Positions 50,256-63,365 of a stretch of 64,000 nt of DNA are shown piece by piece. The DNA is from DATBGO01 sp050011895 (GTDB taxonomy: Bacteria > Actinomycetota > Actinomycetes > Streptosporangiales > Streptosporangiaceae): the NCBI GenBank assembly GCA_050011895.1, contig JBEKIF010000003.1, forward strand, positions 67,159 through 131,158, given 5' to 3'. A program made the translations under genes and the position numbers. Each line of letters opens with the position of its first letter. Within the stretch, counting starts at the first letter, position 1. Below the pieces are notes generated by a model, which did not search any database, had not been told where the DNA came from, and saw nothing but the letters and a program-made list of their open reading frames with translations.

Positions 50256-50351
50256 TGGTGTCTCCTCGTTGCGGTCGTTCCCCACGTTCGTGGGGACAGG
50301 CGCTCACGTGGGGCGCCTTGTGGTTCTGGTCCTAGGCGTGTTTGCTACTGA

Positions 50352-52448
50352 CTACTCGCCTCGTGCTTTGGCGATGATCTCCTTGGCGATGCTGGGCGGA
50401 ACCTCGGAATACGAATCGAACTGCATCGAGTAATCCGCCCGGCCTTGGGTCCGGCTGCGCAGGTCACCCACGTAGCCGAACATCTCAGACAGCGGCACGA
50501 TGGCCTTGACGGCCCGCACCCCCGACCGCTCCTCCATGGCCTGGATCTGGCCACGGCGGCTGTTCAGGTCGCCGATGACCTCACCCATGTAGTCCTCCGG
50601 GGTTCGCACCTCGACGGACATCATGGGCTCGAGCAGCACCGGATCAGCGTGCGCGGAGGCCTTCTTGAAGGCCATCGAACCCGCGATCTTGAAGGCCAGC
50701 TCAGAGGAGTCGACCTCGTGGTAGGCGCCGTCGGTCAGGGTGACCCGCACATCGACCATCGGGTAGCCGGCCAGCACGCCGAACTCCGCCGCCTCCTGGC
50801 AGCCCGCGTCCACCGACGGGATGTACTCCCGCGGCACCCGGCCACCGTGGATCTTGTTCTCGAACTCGTAGCCGCCGCCGTCGCCGCCGGTCGGCTCCAG
50901 GTTGATCACGACCTTCGCGTACTGCCCGGCGCCGCCGGTCTGCTTCTTGTGCGTGTACTCGACCTTCTCGGCCTTCTTGCGCACGGTCTCGCGGTAGGCG
51001 ACCTGCGGGCGGCCGACATTGGCCTCGACCTTGAACTCCCGCCGCATCCGGTCGACCAGCACCTCCAGGTGCAGCTCGCCCATCCCGGCGATGATGGTCT
51101 GCCCGGTCTCCTCGTCGGTCCTGACCTGGAAGGTCGGGTCCTCCTCGGCGAGCCGGCCGATCGCCGTGCCGAGCTTGTCCTGGTCACCCTTGGTCCTCGG
51201 CTCGATCGCCACATGGATGACCGGCGCCGGGAACGTCATCGATTCCAGGATCACCTGCTTGGCCGGGTCGCAGAGGGTGTCGCCGGTCGTGGTGTCCTTC
51301 AGGCCCATCACGGCGACGATCTGCCCGGCAATGGCCGCCGGACGCTCCTCGCGCTTGTTGGCGTGCATCTGGTAGATCTTGCCGATCCGCTCCTTGCGGC
51401 CCTTGGTGGAGTTCAGCACGGAACTACCTGACTCCAGGGTGCCCGAGTAGATCCGCAGATAGGTCAGCTTCCCGAGGTGCTGGTCGGACATGATCTTGAA
51501 AGCGAGCGCGGCGAACGGCTCAGCCGGATCGGCGTGCCGCTCGATCTCGACTTCTTCGTGCCCGACCGCGTGGCCCTTGATCGACGGGACGTCCACCGGG
51601 CTGGGCAGGTAGTCCACGATCGCGTCCAGCATCGGCTGCACGCCCTTGTTCTTGAACGCGCTGCCGCACATCACCGGCGTGACACTGCCCGCGATGGTGG
51701 CCCGCCGGATCGCCGCGTTGAGCTGGCGGGCGTCCGGCTCGGTGCCGCCGAGGTAGAGCTCGAGCATCTCCTCGTCGTTCTCCGAGATGGTCTCGATCAG
51801 CCGGTCCCGCCACTCGCGGGCGGCATCCAGGTGGTCGGCGGGGACGCCGACGACGTCGAAGGCCTCGCCCTTACCGTCGCTCTGCCAGAGCAGCGCGCGC
51901 ATCTCGACCAGGTCGATGACGCCGCGGAAGTCGGACTCGACGCCCCACGGCAGCTGGATGACCAGCGGCGTGGCGCCGAGCCGGTCAGAGATCATCTCGA
52001 CGCACCGGTGGAACTCCGCCCCTACCCGGTCCATCTTGTTCACGAAGCAGATCCGCGGCACGCCGTACCTGTCGGCCTGCCGCCAGACGGTCTCGGACTG
52101 TGGCTCGACCCCGGCGACGCCGTCGAACACGGCGACCGCCCCGTCGAGCACCCGCAGCGACCGCTCCACCTCCACGGTGAAGTCGACATGGCCGGGCGTG
52201 TCGATCAGGTTGATGGTGTGGTCACGCCAGATGGCTGTGGTCGCGGCCGAGGTGATCGTGATGCCCCGTTCCTGCTCCTGCTCCATCCAGTCCATCGTGG
52301 CCGCGCCCTCGTGGACTTCGCCCAGCTTGTAATTGATGCCGGTGTAGAACAGGATCCGCTCGGTGGTCGTGGTTTTGCCCGCGTCGATATGCGCCATGAT
52401 CCCGATGTTGCGGACCTTGGCGAGCTCCACGGTCTGAGTGGCGGCCAC
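50352..52448 (-). CDS. fusA: Elongation factor G
   Basis: 698 residues, the five-domain translocase. GTPase motifs AHIDAGKTTTTERILFYTG, DTPGHVDF and NKMDRVGAEF are intact, and the domain IV and V motifs (GGRVPREYIPSVDAG) are present. A 96-base spacer separates it from rpsG. Confidence 0.98.
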   Translation of the reverse strand: MAATQTVELAKVRNIGIMAHIDAGKTTTTERILFYTGINYKLGEVHEGAATMDWMEQEQERGITITSAATTAIWRDHTINLIDTPGHVDFTVEVERSLRVLDGAVAVFDGVAGVEPQSETVWRQADRYGVPRICFVNKMDRVGAEFHRCVEMISDRLGATPLVIQLPWGVESDFRGVIDLVEMRALLWQSDGKGEAFDVVGVPADHLDAAREWRDRLIETISENDEEMLELYLGGTEPDARQLNAAIRRATIAGSVTPVMCGSAFKNKGVQPMLDAIVDYLPSPVDVPSIKGHAVGHEEVEIERHADPAEPFAALAFKIMSDQHLGKLTYLRIYSGTLESGSSVLNSTKGRKERIGKIYQMHANKREERPAAIAGQIVAVMGLKDTTTGDTLCDPAKQVILESMTFPAPVIHVAIEPRTKGDQDKLGTAIGRLAEEDPTFQVRTDEETGQTIIAGMGELHLEVLVDRMRREFKVEANVGRPQVAYRETVRKKAEKVEYTHKKQTGGAGQYAKVVINLEPTGGDGGGYEFENKIHGGRVPREYIPSVDAGCQEAAEFGVLAGYPMVDVRVTLTDGAYHEVDSSELAFKIAGSMAFKKASAHADPVLLEPMMSVEVRTPEDYMGEVIGDLNSRRGQIQAMEERSGVRAVKAIVPLSEMFGYVGDLRSRTQGRADYSMQFDSYSEVPPSIAKEIIAKARGE

Positions 52449-52544
52449 TTCTTGAACCCTCGTTCTCTCTCTCTTTAGCTGCCGTCCGCACGGGGCGTCC
52501 GGCAGGTTGTCTGGTGCACCCGGACGGACCGGGCCTTTCTTTGG

Positions 52545-53015
52545 TTACCAGCGGTAATGGGCGAATGCCTTGTTGGACTCGGCCATTTTGTGGGTGTCCT
52601 CACGGCGCTTCACGCTCGCCCCGAGGCCATTGCTCGCGTCGAGCAGTTCGTTCATCAGCCGCTCGGTCATCGTCTTCTCTCTGCGCTGGCGTGCGTAGGC
52701 GATCAGCCAGCGCAGCGCCAGCGTGGTGCTGCGGGACGCGCGCACTTCGACCGGCACCTGGTAGGTGGCACCGCCGACCCGCCTGCTGCGCACCTCAAGC
52801 GTCGGCTTGACATTGTCGAGTGCGCGCTTGAGCGTCACCACCGGGTCGTTACCTGTCTTGTCCCTGCAGCCTTCCATCGCGCCGTAGACGATGCGCTCGG
52901 CAAGCGATCGCTTGCCGCTGCGCAGCACCTTGTTCACCAGCGCGGTGACCAGCGGGGAGCCGTACACCGGATCGGTGACAAGCTGCCGCTTGGTCGCGGG
53001 GCCCTTACGCGGCAT
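52545..53015 (-). CDS. rpsG: 30S ribosomal protein S7
   Basis: 156 residues (MPRKGPATKRQLVTDPVYGS; SRRVGGATYQVPVEVRASRS). Initiator of 30S head assembly. The start is one base after the rpsL stop. Confidence 0.98.
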   Translation of the reverse strand: MPRKGPATKRQLVTDPVYGSPLVTALVNKVLRSGKRSLAERIVYGAMEGCRDKTGNDPVVTLKRALDNVKPTLEVRSRRVGGATYQVPVEVRASRSTTLALRWLIAYARQRREKTMTERLMNELLDASNGLGASVKRREDTHKMAESNKAFAHYRW

Positions 53016-53016
53016 G

Positions 53017-53391
53017 TCAGCTCTTCTCCTTCTTCGCGCCGTAGCGGCTGCGGGCCTGCTTGCGGTTGCGGACGCCCTGGGTGTCCAGGGAGCCGCGGAT
53101 CACCTTGTAGCGCACGCCGGGAAGGTCCCGCACCCGCCCGCCACGCACCAGCACGATGGAGTGCTCCTGCAGGTTGTGGCCCACACCCGGGATGTAGGCG
53201 GTCACCTCGATGTGGCTCGTGAGCCGGACCCTGGCGACCTTGCGGAGCGCAGAGTTCGGCTTCTTGGGCGTGGTGGTGTAGACGCGCGTGCAGACCCCGC
53301 GGCGCTGCGGGCTGCCCTTCAGCGCCGGAGTCTTGTTCTTGGCTACCTTGTCCTGCCGGCCCTTCCGGACCAGCTGCTGGATCGTGGGCAC
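53017..53391 (-). CDS. rpsL: 30S ribosomal protein S12, carrying Arg88
   Basis: 124 residues from GTG 53391 (VPTIQQLVRKGRQDK); upstream in-frame residues lack family support. Lys43 (TTPKKPNS) is normal. At position 88 the usual Lys (RVKDLPGVRY) is Arg (RVRDLPGVRY; codon CGG at 53128-53130). K88R is a classic streptomycin-resistance substitution in other bacteria, so this allele may confer natural resistance. Remaining motifs (SPQRRGVCTRVYTTTPKK, GHNLQEHSIVLVRGG) are typical. Confidence 0.98.
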   Translation of the reverse strand: MPTIQQLVRKGRQDKVAKNKTPALKGSPQRRGVCTRVYTTTPKKPNSALRKVARVRLTSHIEVTAYIPGVGHNLQEHSIVLVRGGRVRDLPGVRYKVIRGSLDTQGVRNRKQARSRYGAKKEKS

Positions 53392-53659
53392 CGCGTCTCC
53401 GTCTTCTTGCGTCGATGCGCTGGGGGGGCGCATTCGTCGTTCATTACACATTTCTGACCTGCGGGTTTTCCCGTCCGTCCGACCCCCGTAGTCGGGCGTG
53501 TCACCGCGCTCACGGTGCGTCCGGGGCCCGTTGCCGAGCCCCAGACGACGAGAAAGGGAAAGACCTCACACGCCTGGCCACGCAGTCTGCGGCCTTCCGG
53601 CCAGCTCAACCACAGTCCACAGACGTGCACGCACCCGCGAGTCACGGGCACGGACAATC

Positions 53660-53688
53660 AGACTACCGAACGCCTGACGCCTGGTCAA
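53660..53688 (-). promoter_or_regulatory. Promoter of the rpsL-rpsG-fusA-tuf operon
   Basis: TTGACC (53683-53688), a 17-base spacer and TAGTCT (53660-53665) read toward rpsL. This gives a leader of about 260 bases. No gene is seen in the 492-base gap 53392-53883, which otherwise holds only this promoter and the rpoC terminator. Confidence 0.65.
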
Positions 53689-53827
53689 AACGAGTTGCTG
53701 ACTCGTGATCACGACGACTTTTCCCTGTGTAGCCGGAAAAGCCGGCGCCCGAAACCACGGCGGCACGGCCGGAGCCTGATGCGTTAACGAGTTCTTCTGC
53801 TCGCCTATTCCGCCACCAGGAAACAGA

Positions 53828-53871
53828 GCTGGGCCCGGGATCCCCCCATTGCTGGTTGGCCCGGGCCCAGC
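53828..53871 (-). terminator. Terminator of rpoBC
   Basis: A perfect 12-bp inverted repeat, GCTGGGCCCGGG (53828-53839) and CCCGGGCCCAGC (53860-53871), with a 20-base loop, begins 12 bases past the rpoC stop. Confidence 0.75.
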
Positions 53872-53883
53872 CTGATCTGGCTG

Positions 53884-57759
<3,876 letters not shown>

Positions 57760-57786
57760 GTTTTTTGTCCCCTGGGATAGATCGGA

Positions 57787-60700
57787 TCAGACCTCTTCAA
57801 CGCTGCTCGGCTCGCGCCGGGACAGGTCAATGCCGAGTTCCTCCGCTGCGCGGAAGACGTCCTCGTCGGTGTCACGCATCTCGATGGCCGCGCCGTCGCT
57901 GGAGAGCACCTCCACGTTCAGGCAGAGCGACTGCATCTCCTTGATCAGCACCTTGAACGACTCAGGTATGCCTGGCTCGGGGATGTTCTCGCCCTTGACG
58001 ATGGCCTCGTAGACCTTGACCCGGCCGAGGATGTCGTCGGACTTGATGGTCAGCAGCTCCTGTAGCGCGTAAGCCGCGCCGTAAGCCTCCAGCGCCCAGA
58101 CCTCCATCTCACCGAACCGCTGCCCGCCGAACTGTGCCTTACCGCCGAGGGGCTGCTGGGTGATCATCGAGTACGGGCCCGTGGACCTGGCGTGGATCTT
58201 GTCATCGACCAGGTGCAGCAGCTTGAGGATGTAGATGTAGCCGACCGCTATCGGATCTTTGAACGGCTCGCCGGTCCTGCCGTCGAACAGCGTGGCCTTA
58301 CCGCTGCCCGCGACCAGCCGGTCACCGTCCCGGTTCGGCAGCACGCTGCCCAGTAGCCCCGTGATCTCCTCCTCGCGGGCACCGTCGAAGACCGGGGTGG
58401 CCACCGGAGTGCCCGCCGCCGCTTCGCCGGCGCCGATCTGGCGGAGCCGCTTCTTCCAGTCCTCGTCTTCTCCCTCGACATTCCAGCCTGCGTTGGCGAC
58501 CCAGCCCAGGTGCGTCTCGAGCACCTGGCCGACGTTCATCCGGCCGGGCACGCCGAGCGGGTTGAGCACCACGTCGACCGGCGTGCCGTCCTTGAGGAAC
58601 GGCATGTCCTCGATCGGCAGGATCTTGGCGATGACGCCCTTGTTGCCGTGCCGTCCGGCCAGCTTGTCGCCGTCGGTGATCTTGCGCTTGGCGGCCACGT
58701 AGACCCGCACGAGCTCGTTCACGCCGGGCGGCAGCTCGTCGCCGTCCTCCCTGGTGAACACGCGGACCCCGATCACCTTGCCGGACTCGCCGTGCGGCAC
58801 CTTCAGCGAGGTGTCGCGGACCTCGCGGGCCTTCTCCCCGAAGATCGCCCGCAGCAGCCGCTCCTCCGGGGTCAGCTCGGTCTCGCCCTTGGGCGTCACC
58901 TTGCCGACCAGGATGTCGCCGGTGACTACCTCGGCACCGATCCTGATGATCCCGCGGTCGTCGAGGTCAGCCAGGACATCCTCGGAGACATTCGGGATGT
59001 CCCTGGTGATCTCCTCGGGCCCGAGTTTGGTGTCCCGGGCGTCGACCTCGTGCTCCTCGATGTGAATCGAGGACAGGACGTCGTCCTGGACCAGCCGCTG
59101 GGACAGGATGATCGCGTCCTCGTAGTTGTGGCCCTCCCACGGCATAAACGCGACCAGCAGGTTGCGGCCGAGTGCCATCTCGCCGTGATCGGTGCACGGG
59201 CCGTCGGCGATGACCTGCCCCGCCTCGACCCGCACGCCCTCATCGACGACCGGCTTCTGATTGAAGCAGGTGCCCTGGTTCGACCGGCGGAACTTGGCGA
59301 CCAGGTAGGTGCTGCGGGTGCCGTCGTCGTTGGCCACGGTGATGAAGTCCGCACTGGACTGCTCCACAACGCCGGGCTTCTCGGCCACGATCACGTCGCC
59401 CGCGTCGGTGGCGGCACGGTACTCCATGCCGGTGCCGACCAGCGGCGCCTCGCTGCGCAGCAGCGGCACCGACTGACGCTGCATGTTCGAGCCCATCAGG
59501 GCCCGGTTGGCGTCGTCGTGCTCAAGGAACGGGATCATCGCGGTCGCGACGGACACCATCTGGCGCGGCGAGACGTCGATGTAGTCGACGTCGTCCGGCT
59601 TGATGTAGTCGACCTCGCCGCCCTTCCTGCGGACCAGCACGCGGTCCTCCACGAAGGTCCCGTCCGGGCCGACCGGCGCGTTGGCCTGCGCGATGACGTG
59701 CCTGTCCTCCTCATCGGCGGTCAGGTAGTCGATCTGGCTGGTGACCTTGCCCGCCCGCACCTTGCGGTAGGGCGTCTCCACGAAGCCGAACGCGTTGACC
59801 CGCCCGTAGGACGAGAGCGACCCGATCAGGCCGATGTTCGGGCCTTCAGGGGTCTCGATCGGGCACATCCGGCCGTAGTGGCTGGGGTGCACGTCGCGGA
59901 CCTCGAAGCCGGCCCGCTCCCTGGACAGGCCGCCCGGGCCCAGCGCGGACAGCCGCCGCTTGTGAGTGAGGCCGGCCAGCGGATTGGTCTGGTCCATGAA
60001 CTGGGAGAGCTGGCTGGTGCCGAAAAACTCCTTGATGGAGGCGACGACCGGGCGGATGTTGATCAGCGTCTGCGGCGTGATCGCCTCGACGTCCTGCGTG
60101 GTCATCCGCTCCCTGACAACCCGCTCCATCCGGGCCAGCCCGAGCCTGACCTGATTCTGGATCAGCTCGCCGACAGTGCGCAGCCGCCGGTTACCGAAGT
60201 GGTCGATGTCGTCCACCTCGACCGGGATCACGGTGTCGCCGGAGGTCATCTCCTCCTCGCCGACGTGCAGCCGGACCAGGTACTCGATGGTGCCGACGAT
60301 GTCATCCTCGGTCAGCGTGCCCTGGCTGATCGGCAGGCTCAGGCCCAGCTTCTTGTTGACCTTGTACCGGCCGACCTTCGCCAGGTCGTACCGCTTCGGG
60401 TTGAAGTAGAGATTCTCCAGCAGCGCCTGCGCCGACTCCCTGGTCGGCGGCTCGCCCGGCCGGAGCTTGCGGTAGATGTCGAGCAGCGCGTCATCCTGGC
60501 CGGTGGTGTGGTCCTTCTCCAGCGTGGCGCGCATCGACTCGAAGCCGCCGAACCGCTCGAGGATCTTCGCCTCATCCCAGCCAAGCGCCTTCAGCAGGAC
60601 GGTGACGCCCTGCTTGCGCTTCCGGTCGATCCTGACCCCGACGCTGTCCCGCTTGTCGATCTCGAACTCGAGCCAGGCGCCCCTGGACGGGATCACCTTG

Positions 60701-61254
60701 CAGCTGAAGATGTCCTTGTCCGAGGTCTTGTCGACCTGGCGGTCGAAGTAGACACCGGGGGAACGGACCAGCTGCGACACGACGACACGCTCGGTGCCGT
60801 TGATGATGAAGGTTCCCTTAGGCGACATCAGCGGGAAGTCACCCATGAACACGGTCTGGCTCTTGATCTCGCCAGTCGAGTTATTGATGAACTCCGCCGT
60901 CACGAACATCGGGGCGGAGTAGGTCATGTCCTTCTCCTTGCACTCCTCAGCGGAGTACTTAGGAGGCTCGAACCGGTGATCACGGAACGAGAGCGACATG
61001 GTGCCCGTGAAGTCCTCAATCGGGCTGATCTCCTCGAAGATCTCTTCGAGGCCCGACTGGTCGGGGAGGTTCTTGTTCCCTACCTTCTGCTCCGCAGCAA
61101 GCCGGTCGCGCCAGCGCTCGTTGCCGAGCAGCCAGTCGAACGAGTCGGTCTGCAGGGCGAGGAGGCTGGGGACCTCAAGTGGTTCCTTGATGCGGGCGAA
61201 CGAGACACGATGTGGACCAGGAGCGGTAGCTGAGGCGCTGCGCGAGGCTGCCAA
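57787..61254 (-). CDS. rpoB: RNA polymerase beta subunit
   Basis: 1155 residues. The rifampicin region reads GTSQLSQFMDQTNP, then LTHKRRLSALGPGGL; the residues equivalent to E. coli Asp516, His526 and Ser531 are the sensitive type. The fork and link regions (GRMCPIETPEGPNIGLIGSL) and the C-terminal GQRFGEMEVWALEAYGAA are intact. The first about 15 residues are Ala/Ser-rich. Two promoters precede it, so it can be transcribed apart from rplJL. Confidence 0.99.
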   Translation of the reverse strand: MAASRSASATAPGPHRVSFARIKEPLEVPSLLALQTDSFDWLLGNERWRDRLAAEQKVGNKNLPDQSGLEEIFEEISPIEDFTGTMSLSFRDHRFEPPKYSAEECKEKDMTYSAPMFVTAEFINNSTGEIKSQTVFMGDFPLMSPKGTFIINGTERVVVSQLVRSPGVYFDRQVDKTSDKDIFSCKVIPSRGAWLEFEIDKRDSVGVRIDRKRKQGVTVLLKALGWDEAKILERFGGFESMRATLEKDHTTGQDDALLDIYRKLRPGEPPTRESAQALLENLYFNPKRYDLAKVGRYKVNKKLGLSLPISQGTLTEDDIVGTIEYLVRLHVGEEEMTSGDTVIPVEVDDIDHFGNRRLRTVGELIQNQVRLGLARMERVVRERMTTQDVEAITPQTLINIRPVVASIKEFFGTSQLSQFMDQTNPLAGLTHKRRLSALGPGGLSRERAGFEVRDVHPSHYGRMCPIETPEGPNIGLIGSLSSYGRVNAFGFVETPYRKVRAGKVTSQIDYLTADEEDRHVIAQANAPVGPDGTFVEDRVLVRRKGGEVDYIKPDDVDYIDVSPRQMVSVATAMIPFLEHDDANRALMGSNMQRQSVPLLRSEAPLVGTGMEYRAATDAGDVIVAEKPGVVEQSSADFITVANDDGTRSTYLVAKFRRSNQGTCFNQKPVVDEGVRVEAGQVIADGPCTDHGEMALGRNLLVAFMPWEGHNYEDAIILSQRLVQDDVLSSIHIEEHEVDARDTKLGPEEITRDIPNVSEDVLADLDDRGIIRIGAEVVTGDILVGKVTPKGETELTPEERLLRAIFGEKAREVRDTSLKVPHGESGKVIGVRVFTREDGDELPPGVNELVRVYVAAKRKITDGDKLAGRHGNKGVIAKILPIEDMPFLKDGTPVDVVLNPLGVPGRMNVGQVLETHLGWVANAGWNVEGEDEDWKKRLRQIGAGEAAAGTPVATPVFDGAREEEITGLLGSVLPNRDGDRLVAGSGKATLFDGRTGEPFKDPIAVGYIYILKLLHLVDDKIHARSTGPYSMITQQPLGGKAQFGGQRFGEMEVWALEAYGAAYALQELLTIKSDDILGRVKVYEAIVKGENIPEPGIPESFKVLIKEMQSLCLNVEVLSSDGAAIEMRDTDEDVFRAAEELGIDLSRREPSSVEEV

Positions 61255-61366
61255 CAGGGGTCCTTCCGAGCTTGTGGCGGACGGCTAGCGCGCGCACGCA
61301 AACGCCCGCGGACCTTGCCGCGAGGTTCGTGGTCACCGGTGACGTCTGAGTGCAGCGCAAATTGGC

Positions 61367-61396
61367 AGCATAGCCGATGGACACACTGCCGGTCAA
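61367..61396 (-). promoter_or_regulatory. Main rpoB promoter (P1)
   Basis: TTGACC (61391-61396), an 18-base spacer and TATGCT (61367-61372). Transcription would start about 105 bases before rpoB. Confidence 0.65.
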
Positions 61397-61430
61397 CTGT
61401 ACGCCACTATGAGGTTCACGGTTGCATCGC

Positions 61431-61459
61431 AGCATCGCTCCTCCGCAGCCAAACGTCAA
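61431..61459 (-). promoter_or_regulatory. Second rpoB promoter candidate (P2)
   Basis: TTGACG (61454-61459), a 17-base spacer and GATGCT (61431-61436). It is upstream of P1 and weaker at the -10. Confidence 0.45.
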
Positions 61460-61680
61460 GCCCACGGACCGCAGAGTCGCCATCTGAATCTACGTGACGA
61501 ACATCACATCCATGGCTGGGTTTCCAGGTCGGAGCGGCTGGGAATGTGAACTGGTTCGGCAAGCGCGCCGTTGCGGGCCGTTTCGCTGCCCCTTGGCCCA
61601 CCGCATACGCCTCTTCGGCCGGCCCGCCCTTCGGCCCACCTGCCCTTCGGCTGGTCGGCCCCGGCCCCGCCGCAGCATGC

Positions 61681-61880
61681 TGGTCGCTCCCCGGCGGCGC
61701 AGGCCGGTCGCTCCTCGGCCCCACCGCAGCCGGCCCCAGCCGGCTGGTCGCTCCCTCGGCGCGGCGTACTGGTCGCTCCCCCGGCCCCACCGGCTGGTCG
61801 CTCCGCCGGCGCGGCGTACCGGTCGCTCCCCCGGCCCCACCGCGGCAGGCTGGTCGCTCCGCGGCCGCCTGGTCGCCCCC
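61681..61880. repeat. GGTCGCTCC minisatellite in the rplL-rpoB spacer
   Basis: Seven copies of GGTCGCTCC and one variant occur in 200 bases. Two adjacent 50-bp units (61745-61794 and 61795-61844) differ at only a few positions. The array lies between the rplL terminator and the rpoB promoters in the 697-base gap 61255-61951, which holds no convincing gene. Confidence 0.7.
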
Positions 61881-61903
61881 GGCCACCGCAACTGGCAACG
61901 CTC

Positions 61904-61945
61904 AGGACGCCGCCCCGCCGCTATAGCGCGGCGGGGCGGCGTCCT
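61904..61945 (-). terminator. Terminator of rplJL
   Basis: Two perfect 18-base arms (61904-61921 and 61928-61945, AGGACGCCGCCCCGCCGC and its complement) around a 6-base TATAGC loop, starting 6 bases past the rplL stop. This is one of the strongest hairpins in the window, and it separates rplJL from rpoBC. Confidence 0.8.
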
Positions 61946-61951
61946 GCTTGA

Positions 61952-62341
61952 TTACTTGACCGTGACGGTAGCGCCAGCGCCCTCCAGCGCGGCCCTGGCC
62001 TTCTCTGCGGTCTCCTTGTTGACACGCTCAAGGAGCGGCTTGGGTGCGCCGTCGACCAGGTCCTTTGCTTCCTTGAGCCCGAGGCTCGTCAGCGTCCGGA
62101 CCTCCTTGATGACCTGTATCTTCTTGTCTCCAGCGGCCTCAAGGACGACGTCGAACTCATCCTTCTCCTCGACCTCCTCGGCCGCGCCGCCGCCGCCCGC
62201 AGCCGCCGGTGCGGCCGCGGCGACCGGGGCCGCTGCCTTGACATCGAAGGCTTCCTCGAACTGCTTCACGAACTCAGAGAGCTCGAGCAGCGTCATCTCC
62301 TTGAACGCGTCGAGTAGTGCGTCGTTGCTGAGCTTCGCCAT
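61952..62341 (-). CDS. rplL: 50S ribosomal protein L7/L12
   Basis: 129 residues. N-terminal dimerisation helix (LSNDALLDAFKEMTLLELSE), Ala/Gly hinge, and factor-binding C-terminal domain (KKIQVIKEVRTLTSLGLKEA). Multiple copies bind L10 and recruit EF-Tu and EF-G. It is 112 bases after rplJ. Confidence 0.98.
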   Translation of the reverse strand: MAKLSNDALLDAFKEMTLLELSEFVKQFEEAFDVKAAAPVAAAAPAAAGGGGAAEEVEEKDEFDVVLEAAGDKKIQVIKEVRTLTSLGLKEAKDLVDGAPKPLLERVNKETAEKARAALEGAGATVTVK

Positions 62342-62453
62342 GATGGTGGGCCCTCCGTGTGCCTACGTCTCGCCGACGGCCTCTGGCCGCCCGCATGTTG
62401 TCTTGCCAATGCCATGCCTCGCGCACGCAAGAGCTAGGTGCGCGCGGGCCTGT

Positions 62454-63362
62454 TCAGCTTTCCTTTTCGTCGCCTGCTGCGGTTTCGTCGGCTTCTGCAG
62501 GTTCGTCCGCCGCAGTCTCGTCCGCCGCGATCTCGCCTGCCGAGGTCTCGTTCGCGGCCGTCACGCTTGCCGTCTCTGCTGCTGCGGGCGCATCGGCCAT
62601 GGCCTCAGGCGCCACCGGCTCTGTGCCAGCCACCGGCTCTGCGCCAGCCACCGGCTCTGCGCCAGCCACCGGCTCTGCGCCAGCCACGGACTCTGTGCCA
62701 GCCACCGGCTCTGCGCCAGCCACGGACTCTGCGCCAGCCACCGGCTCTGCGCCAGCCACCGGCTCTGCGCCAGCCACGGACTCTGTGCCAGCAGCCGAGG
62801 CGTTTTCCCCGCCTCCGTCAGCCGCCGCCCCGGCCTCGGGCGCCTGTGCGGCCCGCTTCTCCTCGAGCGCCGCGAGCAACCGGGCCATCTGGACCGGGAG
62901 CGCAGCGAACGTGGCGGCCGCACCGGCCATAGACGCCTTCATCGCGCCAGCGAGCTTGGCCAGCAAGACCTCGCGCGGCTCAAGGTCAGCAATTCGCACG
63001 ATCTCGGCCGGCGTGATCAGCTTGCCGTCAAGAACGCCGCCCTTGATTACCAGGAGCGGGTTGGCCCTCGAGAAATCCCGCAGGCCCTTGGCCGCTTCGA
63101 CAACGTCGCCCTGCACGAAGGCGATCGCAGATGGACCTGTGAGCAGCTCGGTGAGCTCACCGGTGACTCCCGCCTCGCTCGCAGCGATCTTGGTGAGCGT
63201 GTTCTTTACAACAGCGAACGTGGCGTTGCCGTCGAGCGACCGGCGCAGCTCGCCGAGCTGTGCCACCGACAGTCCGCGGTATTCCGTGAGCACCGCGCCT
63301 GCCGAGGTCTGGAACCGCTCGGTCATCTCTGCGACCGCGGTTACTTTCTCCGCCCTCGCCAT
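62454..63362 (-). CDS. rplJ: 50S ribosomal protein L10 with repetitive acidic tail
   Basis: 302 residues against about 175 for the family. Residues 1-172 are normal L10 (TEYRGLSVAQLGELRRSLDG; FVQGDVVEAAKGLRDF; C-terminal L7/L12-binding helix). Residues 192-251 are ten 6-residue repeats (GAEPVA, GAESVA or GTESVA), followed by an Asp/Glu/Ala-rich end. The ATG has a strong ribosome-binding site (AAGGGAGG). Confidence 0.97.
   Translation of the reverse strand: MARAEKVTAVAEMTERFQTSAGAVLTEYRGLSVAQLGELRRSLDGNATFAVVKNTLTKIAASEAGVTGELTELLTGPSAIAFVQGDVVEAAKGLRDFSRANPLLVIKGGVLDGKLITPAEIVRIADLEPREVLLAKLAGAMKASMAGAAATFAALPVQMARLLAALEEKRAAQAPEAGAAADGGGENASAAGTESVAGAEPVAGAEPVAGAESVAGAEPVAGTESVAGAEPVAGAEPVAGAEPVAGTEPVAPEAMADAPAAAETASVTAANETSAGEIAADETAADEPAEADETAAGDEKES
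62610..62789 (-). repeat. Ten 18-bp coding repeats in rplJ
   Basis: The tail repeats are ten tandem 18-bp units, nearly identical at the DNA level and in frame. Variation is mostly Pro/Ser and Ala/Thr at fixed positions, which suggests recent expansion. Confidence 0.85.
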
Positions 63363-63365
63363 GAG

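Noticed and set aside
59850..60030. Rifampicin-resistance substitutions in rpoB
   Set aside because: The residues equivalent to Asp516, His526 and Ser531 are the sensitive type. The Thr and Ala differences nearby look like ordinary lineage variation.
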